64,000 bases of DNA from Parasedimentitalea marina. GTDB lineage: Bacteria > Pseudomonadota > Alphaproteobacteria > Rhodobacterales > Rhodobacteraceae. Positions 56,369 through 64,000 of the stretch are shown here, in pieces; position 1 is the first letter of the stretch; each line of letters opens with the position of its first letter. The position numbers were made by a program, and so were the translations under genes. The DNA is taken from NCBI RefSeq assembly GCF_004006175.1, contig NZ_CP033219.1:1984001-2048000 (forward strand), given 5' to 3'. Under the pieces are notes generated by a model, which saw only the letters and a list, made by a program, of their open reading frames with translations, did no database searches and was not told where the DNA came from.

Positions 56369-57025
56369 TTACGTCCCCAAAATTCGCTCAGCCCTGGCAA
56401 AATCGCCCGGTGTCGTTATCTTTATGTTGTCTGGGTCGCCCGGAATGATCGCGACGTCAAGCCCTGCGGCGCGGGCAACCTCGACGTCATCTGCAGCACC
56501 GCCGGGATGGGCCAGGTGCGCGGTGAGAATTGCATTGTAATGGAAACCCTGTGGTGTTTGGGCAGCAAATAACCCGGTCCGGTCCTGGGTGCCGGTAACT
56601 TGTCCGTCGGCACCCGTCCATAAGGCGTCTGTCACGGCGACAGCTGGAGCGGCGGCATTATTATGGTCCAATGCAGTCACAATGCATTCAATCAGCTGAA
56701 GGCTGACACAGGGGCGGGCGACGTCATGGATCAAGACCTTGCTGACATCATAGCCTCTTAAGGCTTGCAACCCATTCAGGACGGATCCGGCCCGATCTTG
56801 TCCACCCGGAACAAGAATTATCCCGGGTATCGAGGCAAAGGATTGCCAAATGTCTTCGTCGTCAGGTGACAGCACAAGAACAATGTGGTCCACCTTGGAC
56901 TGCATAAAAATGCCCAACGTCCAGTCCGCGACCCGTTTTCCACTTAGCTGTCGCCATTGCTTAGGTTGGCCTCCACCTGCACGGAGTCCACGTCCGGCGG
57001 CAACGATAAGGGCAGCAGTGGTCAT
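56369..57025 (-). CDS. ispD: 2-C-methyl-D-erythritol 4-phosphate cytidylyltransferase
   Basis: The protein has 218 residues from ATG 57025, which follows AAGGA. The nucleotidyltransferase N-terminus is ALIVAAGRGLRAGGGQPKQW, with VLIHDVARPCV in the middle and a C-terminal GDPDNIKITTPGDFARAERIL. It makes CDP-methylerythritol from methylerythritol phosphate and CTP. It heads the ispD-ispF-pgpA-cinA unit. It ends in TAA and is followed in frame by ispF, without the usual linker of fused IspDF proteins. Confidence 0.97.
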   Translation of the reverse strand: MTTAALIVAAGRGLRAGGGQPKQWRQLSGKRVADWTLGIFMQSKVDHIVLVLSPDDEDIWQSFASIPGIILVPGGQDRAGSVLNGLQALRGYDVSKVLIHDVARPCVSLQLIECIVTALDHNNAAAPAVAVTDALWTGADGQVTGTQDRTGLFAAQTPQGFHYNAILTAHLAHPGGAADDVEVARAAGLDVAIIPGDPDNIKITTPGDFARAERILGT

Positions 57026-57205
57026 GGAGATCCTTCCTGTGATTGGCTGTTGTCTATGTGGTGACGTCACGTGAGGCAATCATCCGTCAGGATGTGCTTA
57101 AAATATAGGCAACTTCTGCGTGACGCCCCCTTGATTGGCCATGAATGATTGCAGCATACCCCAATTCTTGTTTAATGGCTCCCTATATGCACAAGGATTA
57201 GGCAA

Positions 57206-58192
57206 TTGCCCTTCGCACTAGGATCTACATCTATGATGCCGCCAATCGCATTGGCGCCGATGGCGGGAATCACCGATCGCCCATTTCGTGATCTGGTCCG
57301 CTCTTTTGGGGTTGGTCTGGTGGTTAGTGAAATGGTCGCCAGTCAAGAGATGGTACAGGCCAAACCAGGCGTGAGAGAACGTGCCGAGCTAAGCGCAGAT
57401 GTCGAGAATACAGCCGTTCAACTGGCCGGGCGCGACGCCAATTGGATGGCAGAAGCTGCGCGCCAGGTGGCGGATCGTGGCGCCCGGATCATAGATATCA
57501 ACATGGGGTGCCCTGCCAAACGCGTTGTTAACGGCTATTCCGGCTCGGCATTAATGAAAACACCGGACCATGCGTTACGGTTGATCGAGGCCGTGGTTTC
57601 GGCCGTTGATCTCCCGGTCACATTGAAAACCCGGCTAGGGTGGGACGACAATGACTTGAACGCGGCCAGTCTTGCCCGGCGGGCGCAGGATGTTGGCATT
57701 CAGATGGTGACCATTCATGGGCGAACCCGCTGTCAGTTCTATAAGGGAACGGCCAACTGGGCGGCTATCCGAGATGTAAAAGAGGCCCTCTCGATTCCGG
57801 TTTTGGCCAATGGTGACATCGTCGATTTGGGCGCAGCTAAACAGGCGTTGAAACAATCTGGCGCCGATGGGGTGATGATTGGTCGGGGGGGGCAGGGTAA
57901 GCCCTGGCTGCTGGCGCAAATTGCCCATGATATTTGGGGAACTAAAGCACCTAAAATCCCTTCTGGCAGTGCATTTACGGAAATGGTTTCAACTCACTAC
58001 AGTGCGATGCTAAGTTTTTACGGCGTAGAGCTTGGTGCCAAAGTGGCACGCAAGCATTTGGGTTGGTATATGGATGTTGCGGGATCTGTTGCCTCGCTTC
58101 GACGGGTTGTTCTAACCGAAAAGAACCCGGAACAAGTTTTGCGTCTGCTGCCGGATGCTCTTGCCGATACAGATCATGAGGTGGCGGCATGA
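57206..58192 (+). CDS. dusB: tRNA-dihydrouridine synthase B (NifR3)
   Basis: This 328-residue FMN enzyme has the N-terminal ALAPMAGITDRPFR, the catalytic Cys102 in INMGCPAKRV, TLKTRLGWDD, the TIHGRTRCQFYKG segment and MIGRGGQGKPWL. It reduces uridine to dihydrouridine in the tRNA D loop. I accept the TTG start at 57206 because AAGGA precedes it and the ALGS segment is family-typical; ATG 57233 is an alternative. It is the first gene of the nifR3-ntrB-ntrC operon known from Rhodobacter capsulatus, and it overlaps ntrB by ATGA. Confidence 0.95.
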   Translation: MPFALGSTSMMPPIALAPMAGITDRPFRDLVRSFGVGLVVSEMVASQEMVQAKPGVRERAELSADVENTAVQLAGRDANWMAEAARQVADRGARIIDINMGCPAKRVVNGYSGSALMKTPDHALRLIEAVVSAVDLPVTLKTRLGWDDNDLNAASLARRAQDVGIQMVTIHGRTRCQFYKGTANWAAIRDVKEALSIPVLANGDIVDLGAAKQALKQSGADGVMIGRGGQGKPWLLAQIAHDIWGTKAPKIPSGSAFTEMVSTHYSAMLSFYGVELGAKVARKHLGWYMDVAGSVASLRRVVLTEKNPEQVLRLLPDALADTDHEVAA

Positions 58193-59259
58193 TCTCAGGC
58201 GCAACGCTTTGGGCATCTTTGCCCATTCCAGCGTTTCTGATCGATGCAGATGACCGAATTGCTGATATGAACTCCGCAGCCGAGGGTTTTCTGAATGCCT
58301 CTCGTAAGTCGGTTCTGGGTCACCCGGTCTGGGATCAAATTGCCATTGATGCCCCTATTGAGGGTGCCTTTGCCCGTGCTCGACGTGATGATTCAGCCTT
58401 ATTTGTGAACGACATCGATGTCGGATCGGGAAACCGGGCGCCGCTGCAGTGTGGCGTGCAGGTGGCCCCAGTGGTGGACCATCCAGGGCAGATGTTACTG
58501 ATGCTGTCGCCACGAGAACTGGCCGGGCGAATGACACAAACGCATTCCGCCAAATCGGCCGCTCAGTCAGCCATAGGCATGGCCGAGATGCTGGCCCATG
58601 AAATCAAAAACCCCCTAGCGGGGATCACCGGTGCGGCGCAGCTGCTTAGCATGAATTTAACGGCAGAAGACTTTGAGTTAACCGATTTAATAGTTGCTGA
58701 ATGTCGCAGAATTGTAAAACTGTTGGAGCAAGTCGAGCAATTCGGTAACCTGTCTGAGCCGGATTTCCACCCCGTCAATCTGCACGATGTATTGGACCGA
58801 GCGCGGCGCTCCGCAGTACTGGGGTTCGGCGCCCATATGACCATCATCGAAGACTACGACCCCTCGTTGCCTATGGCTTGGGGGGATGCAGATCAAATGC
58901 TGCAGGTGGTATTGAACCTGTTAAAAAATGCCTCAGAAGCTGTCGTTTCAAAACACGGTACCATAACGATCAGGACGTTCTACGAACATTCTTTTCGACT
59001 ACGCCGCAGCGACGGAACCGGAAAAACACTGCCGTTACAAATCGAAATCATTGATGATGGCCCCGGTCTACCAGCGGCCATCCGTGACGATGTCTTCGAT
59101 CCCTTTGTCTCGGGGCGGGACAATGGCACCGGTTTAGGTTTGGCACTGGTTAGCAAAATCATCTCAGACCATAACGGATGGATTTCAGTAAGCTCGACGC
59201 CGGGACGGACTGTTTTCCGTCTGTCGCTGTCACGGGTTCCACATGAAATGAAGACTTAA
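58189..59259 (+). CDS. ntrB: Nitrogen regulation sensor kinase NtrB (GlnL)
   Basis: This 356-residue soluble histidine kinase has an N-terminal PAS domain (about 8-110), the phosphoacceptor His137 in [12 protein letters not shown], and an ATPase domain with an N box ([10 protein letters not shown]), the G1 motif IIDDGPGLP and the G2 motif [11 protein letters not shown] protein controls its kinase/phosphatase balance according to nitrogen status, and it phosphorylates NtrC. It has no membrane helices, as expected. It is translationally coupled to dusB (ATGA) and is 14 bases before ntrC. Confidence 0.96.
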   Translation: MISGATLWASLPIPAFLIDADDRIADMNSAAEGFLNASRKSVLGHPVWDQIAIDAPIEGAFARARRDDSALFVNDIDVGSGNRAPLQCGVQVAPVVDHPGQMLLMLSPRELAGRMTQTHSAKSAAQSAIGMAEMLAHEIKNPLAGITGAAQLLSMNLTAEDFELTDLIVAECRRIVKLLEQVEQFGNLSEPDFHPVNLHDVLDRARRSAVLGFGAHMTIIEDYDPSLPMAWGDADQMLQVVLNLLKNASEAVVSKHGTITIRTFYEHSFRLRRSDGTGKTLPLQIEIIDDGPGLPAAIRDDVFDPFVSGRDNGTGLGLALVSKIISDHNGWISVSSTPGRTVFRLSLSRVPHEMKT

Positions 59260-59273
59260 GGAGTAAAGATCCA

Positions 59274-60641
59274 ATGGACGGCACAGTCCTCGTCGCTGAC
59301 GACGATCGCACAATTCGCACCGTTTTGACACAAGCGCTGACCCGCGCTGGGTGCAAAGTGCACGCGACATCCTCGCTGACGACCTTGATGCGTTGGGTCG
59401 CAGAAGGCAAAGGCGATGTGGTCATTTCGGATGTGGCAATGCCTGATGGTAATGGTTTGGAAATGCTCCCAAAAATTGCAAAAGACCGCCCAGGCCTGCC
59501 AGTGATAGTTATTTCGGCGCAAAACACAATCATGACAGCCATTAAGGCTGCCGAGGCTGACGCCTATGACTATTTACCCAAGCCGTTTGATTTGCCAGAC
59601 TTGATGAAGCGGACGGCTAAAGCTTTGGCACAGAAAGAAATTGGAGCATCCTCACCGAGGGTGAAATCCAAGGAACGACCGGATGATTTGCCGTTGGTGG
59701 GCCGCACCGAAGTAATGCAAAACCTTTATCAGTTAATTGCACGGGTTATGAATACAGACCTGCCGTTAATGATTTCTGGTGAAAGTGGGACTGGCAAGTC
59801 ATTGATTGCCCGCGCAATTCACGATTTCTCTGATCGCAGGGTGTTGCCGTTTGTCTGTGCGACGTCTTCTGATTTGTTGGACCTAGAGGGCCCTGTTCGG
59901 CTGCTGGCCAAAGTCAAGGGCGGAACCTTGCTAATAGATGAGCTGCTCGATTTATCAGATCAAGCACAATCTAGGCTCGTTCACATGATGGATTCGCCTG
60001 GTGAATTTAACCCAAGATTTATGGCGACAAGCCAACAAGATCTGACTGCAGCAATAGATTCAGGCGCTCTTCGACAGGACCTATATTACCGAATTTGCGG
60101 AACGGGGTTACATGTTCCATCGTTGCGGGAACGGGTTGAGGACATTAGCTTGTTGGCGGAACACTTTCTAATTCGGGCGGAAAACGATGGTTCACCTCAT
60201 CGGTATTTAAGTGATGGTAGTCGGGAAATGTTGCGCCATTATTCCTGGCCTGGAAACGTTCGGCATCTTGAAAACGTAATCCGCCGTCTCAGTTTGACTG
60301 CACGCAGTGAAGAAATTGCAAAGAACGAAGTTGCTTCCGTGCTTGGGCCGCTGCCAGAAGTTGAACCAGCGTTAGGGGGCGGGGGAGAAGAAAAGCTGTC
60401 CGAAACGGTCGCCCGGCATTTGCAGCGCTATTTTGATCTGCATGGAGATATACTGCCGCCGCCGGGCCTGTATACTCGTCTGTTACGGGAAGTTGAAACG
60501 CCGTTGATTGAGATTTCTTTACTTGCCACCGGCGGAAATCAGGCCAAATGCGCCGATTTACTGGGAATTAACCGAAATACCCTACGCAAAAAAATTACTG
60601 ATCTTGATATTCAGGTGACACGGCGTCGCAAACTGATGTAA
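59274..60641 (+). CDS. ntrC: Nitrogen regulation response regulator NtrC, lacking GAFTGA
   Basis: This 455-residue regulator has a receiver domain (phosphoacceptor Asp53 in [10 protein letters not shown]), an AAA+ domain and a Fis-type helix-turn-helix (about 420-455, [16 protein letters not shown]). The Walker A motif GESGTGKS is at 169-176 and the Walker B is GGTLLIDEL. The loop between them, which carries GAFTGA in sigma-54 activators, is missing: the text passes from [12 protein letters not shown] straight to [12 protein letters not shown]. This matches Rhodobacter capsulatus NtrC, which activates the sigma-70-type polymerase. Confidence 0.95.
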   Translation: MDGTVLVADDDRTIRTVLTQALTRAGCKVHATSSLTTLMRWVAEGKGDVVISDVAMPDGNGLEMLPKIAKDRPGLPVIVISAQNTIMTAIKAAEADAYDYLPKPFDLPDLMKRTAKALAQKEIGASSPRVKSKERPDDLPLVGRTEVMQNLYQLIARVMNTDLPLMISGESGTGKSLIARAIHDFSDRRVLPFVCATSSDLLDLEGPVRLLAKVKGGTLLIDELLDLSDQAQSRLVHMMDSPGEFNPRFMATSQQDLTAAIDSGALRQDLYYRICGTGLHVPSLRERVEDISLLAEHFLIRAENDGSPHRYLSDGSREMLRHYSWPGNVRHLENVIRRLSLTARSEEIAKNEVASVLGPLPEVEPALGGGGEEKLSETVARHLQRYFDLHGDILPPPGLYTRLLREVETPLIEISLLATGGNQAKCADLLGINRNTLRKKITDLDIQVTRRRKLM

Positions 60642-60741
60642 TATCGCCACATGATCGTGGCTTGCCGGTGAATCAACTGGTAGATGACCACGATATACGG
60701 CGGTTTGCTCTTCAGGGCATACATCAGGATGAGGATATTAC

Positions 60742-63021
60742 GTGGCACAGAGGTCACATATCCATTCGGCTTATGGGTCCTTTGCGGCCTTGGTCCGGTG
60801 GCGAAGAACCAGGCGGGCCCGTAACATCGGCACGCTGGGAATTGTGGTCTTGGGGCCGCTACTGGCCTTGGTTACATTTCTGGTCTTAGGCCCTTTTGGC
60901 TGGGGGGCCTCGTCGCCAACGTTGCGGCTAATTTTATTGGCCGATTTGGTGTATGTGCTCACGATTGCAGCCTTGGTTCTGGCGCAACTTGGGCGTCTGA
61001 TCGCTGCGCGCCGGAGAAAATCGGCGGGTTCTCGCCTGCACTTACGTTTGATCGGCACGTTTACGTTCTTGGCACTGGTGCCAACGGTGACGGTGGCCGT
61101 TTTCGCAGGGCTGACGGTGAACGTTGGGCTTGAGGGCTGGTTTTCGGATCGGGTTCGACAAGTGGTCGGCAGCTCGCTCGCTGCTGCCGAAGCTTACGAG
61201 ACACAACAGCGCCGTGATCTGTCCGAGGACGCTCAGGCCTTGGCCCGGTTTTTAGATCAAAGCCGCTCACGTAGCTTTTTTATGAATGAGGCTGAGATGC
61301 GGCAAGTCCTGACACAGGGGCAGTTACAAATTCAGCGAGGCCTGCGCGAAGCGTATATCATCAACAGCGATGGCGAGATCCGAATTCGCGGGGAACGGTC
61401 GTATGAGTTCGATTTTGAACGACCAGGTGGTGACGATATTAGCAATGCATCCTTGGACGGACTGACCATCCTGCAAGACTGGGACAACAACGAGTTTCGC
61501 GCATTGGTTCGGCTTGATGCTTATGTTGATCGCTATCTTTATGTCAGCCGAAATGTTGATGGTGAACTGTTAAGTCTGCTTGATGAAACCAAGCAAACTG
61601 CGCATTTGTATCAGCAATTGGAGAACGAGAGAGGACGCGTTCTGTTTGAGTTCGGACTGTTGTATCTGGGCTTTGCGATGATCCTAATTTTGGCCGCGAT
61701 GTGGCTGGGAATGTGGTTTGCTGAGCGGCTCTCACGACCGGTAGGCCGTTTGACAGTGGCCGCAAAACAAGTGGGCGGGGGCAATCTAAACGTTCAGGTC
61801 CCAGAAGAGGACACAGATGATGAGATCGCAGATTTAGGACGCTATTTCAACCATATGACCCGTGATCTTCAGGTGCAAAGGGAAGCACTGCTGGAAAATA
61901 CGCGCCTTATTGAGACCCGCCGTCGATTGTTTGACTCGGTTCTGTCATCGGTCACTTCTGGTGTGGTTGGCCTGGATAACCAGGGGCGCGTGACGTTTGT
62001 TAATAAATCGGCAGAGCGGCTGCTGGACTGGCATGAAGAAAAGCAGTCTTCGGCTCTGTCGGTGGCAGTTCCGGAATTTGGTCCCTTGTTTACCAACCTG
62101 ACTGCGGCTGGTGGCGAAGTGGTGCAGGGGGAAGTCAAAGTGACCCGGCAGGGTCGGTTGGAAAATCTGTTGGTAAGGATGTCACCGAGACTGTCAGAAA
62201 ATGGCGATCTGGAGGGTTACGTGGTTGCATTTGAAGACGTGACCGATCTGGTGAGCGCACAGAGAATGGCCGCCTGGGGTGATGTGGCACGGCGCATTGC
62301 GCATGAGATCAAAAATCCACTGACACCCATCCAATTGAGTGCCGAACGGATTAAGCGTAAGTTTGCCCCCCAACTAGGAGAAGAAAATAGCGACAAGCTA
62401 GAGGCTATGACAGATGTTATTGTTCGCCAAACCAATGATTTACGCCGCATTGTAGATGAGTTTTCAAAATTCGCCCGTATGCCTGAACCAGACCGCCGCG
62501 AGGAGGACCTAGCGCAGTTGGTGTCGGACGCAGTGTTGCTTCAGCAGTCTGGTCAGCCAGGCATTCACTTTACCACAGATATGCCACAGGGCTCTTATTT
62601 GGCTGAAGTGGATGCGACGATGATTAGTCAGGCCCTGACCAACCTTATTAAGAATGCAGGAGAAGCAATTGCCACTCGGGAACAAAAGACCGGGCAACGG
62701 GTTGATGAACCGCAAGTTCGGGTGTCCTTGAACAAAAGAGATAATAGTTATCAAATCACGATTGCTGACAATGGAATTGGCTTGCCGGAAGATCGGGCAC
62801 GTCTATTTGAACCCTATGTCACAACACGTAATGAAGGCACCGGATTGGGGTTGCCAATTGTTAAAAAAATTATTGAAGAACATGGAGGTAGCCTCGTGCT
62901 AGAGGATGCTCCACTGTTTGACGGTCAGCAACACCGGGGCGCTATGGCAGTGATCCGGTTGCCAGCCGAGGCGTATGTTGCGCAAACCAACAGGAATACA
63001 AAGAAGGCAGGTCTGACATGA
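60742..63021 (+). CDS. ntrY: Nitrogen regulation membrane sensor kinase NtrY
   Basis: This 759-residue histidine kinase has three or four N-terminal membrane helices (about 35-60, 70-95 and 100-125, then one near 305-335) around a periplasmic or cavity sensor region. HAMP (about 335-385), PAS (about 400-500), the phosphoacceptor His521 in [15 protein letters not shown] and an ATPase domain (N box NLIKNAGEAI, GTGLGLPIV) follow. The start is GTG 60742 after AGGA. It pairs with NtrX, whose start overlaps its stop (ATGA). Roles reported in relatives include nitrogen, redox and envelope control. Confidence 0.95.
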   Translation: MAQRSHIHSAYGSFAALVRWRRTRRARNIGTLGIVVLGPLLALVTFLVLGPFGWGASSPTLRLILLADLVYVLTIAALVLAQLGRLIAARRRKSAGSRLHLRLIGTFTFLALVPTVTVAVFAGLTVNVGLEGWFSDRVRQVVGSSLAAAEAYETQQRRDLSEDAQALARFLDQSRSRSFFMNEAEMRQVLTQGQLQIQRGLREAYIINSDGEIRIRGERSYEFDFERPGGDDISNASLDGLTILQDWDNNEFRALVRLDAYVDRYLYVSRNVDGELLSLLDETKQTAHLYQQLENERGRVLFEFGLLYLGFAMILILAAMWLGMWFAERLSRPVGRLTVAAKQVGGGNLNVQVPEEDTDDEIADLGRYFNHMTRDLQVQREALLENTRLIETRRRLFDSVLSSVTSGVVGLDNQGRVTFVNKSAERLLDWHEEKQSSALSVAVPEFGPLFTNLTAAGGEVVQGEVKVTRQGRLENLLVRMSPRLSENGDLEGYVVAFEDVTDLVSAQRMAAWGDVARRIAHEIKNPLTPIQLSAERIKRKFAPQLGEENSDKLEAMTDVIVRQTNDLRRIVDEFSKFARMPEPDRREEDLAQLVSDAVLLQQSGQPGIHFTTDMPQGSYLAEVDATMISQALTNLIKNAGEAIATREQKTGQRVDEPQVRVSLNKRDNSYQITIADNGIGLPEDRARLFEPYVTTRNEGTGLGLPIVKKIIEEHGGSLVLEDAPLFDGQQHRGAMAVIRLPAEAYVAQTNRNTKKAGLT

Positions 63022-64000
63022 GTGACATTTTGGTTGTTGACGACGAACGGGATATTCGCGAACTCGTTTCGGATATTCTGGAAGACGAAGGGTTTTCAAC
63101 GCGCAAGGCCGGCAACTCGGACGAGTGCATGATGGCCCTGAACGATGAAGTTCCGGCGTTACTGATCCTGGATATCTGGCTAAAAGACAGCCAGATGGAT
63201 GGTATCGACATCCTGAAGGCAGTGAAGCGGGATAATCCGGAAGTGCCGGTGGTCATCATCTCGGGGCACGGCAATGTCGAAATCGCAGTGGCTGCGATTA
63301 AGCAAGGTGCCTACGACTTCATCGAAAAACCATTTAATATTGACCAACTGATGGTTGTGATCCGCCGTGCGATGGAAACGTCTCGTTTACGCCGTGAAAA
63401 CACCGATCTCAGGCGAATGGACTCTGGAAGCGCTGAAATGATTGGTAACTCTGCCATCTATCGCGCCTTGACCGGTCAATTGGATAAGGTCGTGAAGTCT
63501 AATGGCCGCGTCATGCTAAGCGGTCCCGCCGGCAGCGGTAAAGAGATTGCAGCCCGTTATATTCACAGCAACTCAAACCGTGCGTCTTGCCCATTTATCA
63601 CCGTCAGCTGTGCAAGTATCGAACCTGATCGGATGGAAGAGGTGCTATTTGGCCGCGAGACCGCCGAACGTGGGATCGAACCAGGACTTTTGGAGCAAGC
63701 AAATGGAGGGGTTATCTATTTCGACGAAGTGGCGGACATGCCACTGGGCACCCAGTCCAAGATCCTCCGTGTATTGGTTGATCAGCAGTTCAATCGTGTT
63801 GGAGGGGCAGAAAATGTCCGCGTCGATCTGCGGGTGATTTCTTCGACCAACAAAGATCTGGCGCAGGAAATTGCCTCTGAACGTCTTCGTGAAGAATTGT
63901 ATCACCGGTTGAACGTGGTGCCGATCGATGTTCCCTCTCTGGCTGATCGCCGCGAGGATATTCCACTGTTGACTGATCACTTCATCAGTCATTTTAACGA
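63018..64000 (+). CDS. ntrX: Response regulator NtrX, N-terminal part (cut by the window edge)
   Basis: The window holds 327 codons. The receiver domain has phosphoacceptor Asp52 (LLILDIWLKD), and an AAA+ domain starts near 145 with Walker A in SGPAGSGKEIA. The Walker B region is GGVIYFDEVADM. The loop that would carry GAFTGA reads LFGRETAERGIEPG, so the sigma-54 contact motif is absent here too. The DNA-binding domain lies beyond the window. It starts inside the ntrY stop (ATGA). Confidence 0.94.
   Translation, partial: MSDILVVDDERDIRELVSDILEDEGFSTRKAGNSDECMMALNDEVPALLILDIWLKDSQMDGIDILKAVKRDNPEVPVVIISGHGNVEIAVAAIKQGAYDFIEKPFNIDQLMVVIRRAMETSRLRRENTDLRRMDSGSAEMIGNSAIYRALTGQLDKVVKSNGRVMLSGPAGSGKEIAARYIHSNSNRASCPFITVSCASIEPDRMEEVLFGRETAERGIEPGLLEQANGGVIYFDEVADMPLGTQSKILRVLVDQQFNRVGGAENVRVDLRVISSTNKDLAQEIASERLREELYHRLNVVPIDVPSLADRREDIPLLTDHFISHFN

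Noticed and set aside
1..64000. CRISPR arrays, insertion sequences, integrases
   Set aside because: No regularly spaced repeats, transposase or integrase motifs were seen on either strand.

Overview
The window is ordinary chromosome of an alphaproteobacterium of the order Rhodobacterales, most likely a marine roseobacter-type bacterium. The evidence is a GTA-type holin/muramidase pair, a GTTC-N7-GTTC SOS box before lexA, the blocks ppiD-trpE and trpG-trpD-trpC-moaC-moeA-lexA-comEC-gltX-gltA, a nifR3(dusB)-ntrB-ntrC-ntrY-ntrX cluster, a B12-dependent class II ribonucleotide reductase, and proteins with Rhodobacterales-type domains (DUF6456, DUF6477). Coding density is high, G+C is moderately high, and no insertion sequence, integrase or CRISPR array was seen.

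Layout. 1-3.5 kb: end of a muramidase gene, a holin, then ccmF-ccmH for cytochrome c maturation. 3.6-5 kb: a DUF2087 gene and an enoyl-CoA hydratase, then a gap with a broken small gene. 5.6-20.6 kb: mostly minus-strand housekeeping: gltA, gltX, lexA, moeA, moaC, trpC, udg, trpD, trpG, trpE. comEC is divergent from gltX, and two plus-strand genes (YibQ-type deacetylase, TauE/SafE) separate trpE from trpG. 20.6-26 kb: ppiD, an aminotransferase, gpt, a LysE exporter and fabI. 26-33 kb: pdxH, a double cold-shock protein, a DUF192 protein, tRNA-Pro(TGG), a long AT-richer gap, nrdJ and an FkbM methyltransferase. 33.6-43 kb: cysS (with an odd 3' part), cimA, a phytoene-synthase-like gene, an MFS transporter, an AlkA-like glycosylase, an esterase, an RluE-like synthase, an HNH nuclease and metA. 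43-52 kb: a P-loop protein, a FadL porin, an EamA transporter, guaA, an MttB-family methyltransferase, the DUF6477 and DUF6456 genes and a peroxiredoxin. 52-57 kb: lipA, hpt, coq10 and the minus operon ispD-ispF-pgpA-cinA. 57-64 kb: dusB-ntrB-ntrC-ntrY-ntrX, the last cut by the window edge.

How the genes relate. The left part holds three components that in Rhodobacter capsulatus belong to gene-transfer-agent biology: lysis (holin/muramidase), DNA uptake (ComEC) and SOS control (LexA). The right part is the nitrogen-control cluster. Its NtrC and NtrX both lack the sigma-54 contact motif GAFTGA. I found no clear new multi-gene system. The observations most worth following are the chimeric cysS 3' end, the in-frame TAA-ATG junction between ispD and ispF, Glu111 in MetA (predicting acetyl-CoA use), the interrupted trp block, and two terminator-like hairpins that no annotated gene explains.
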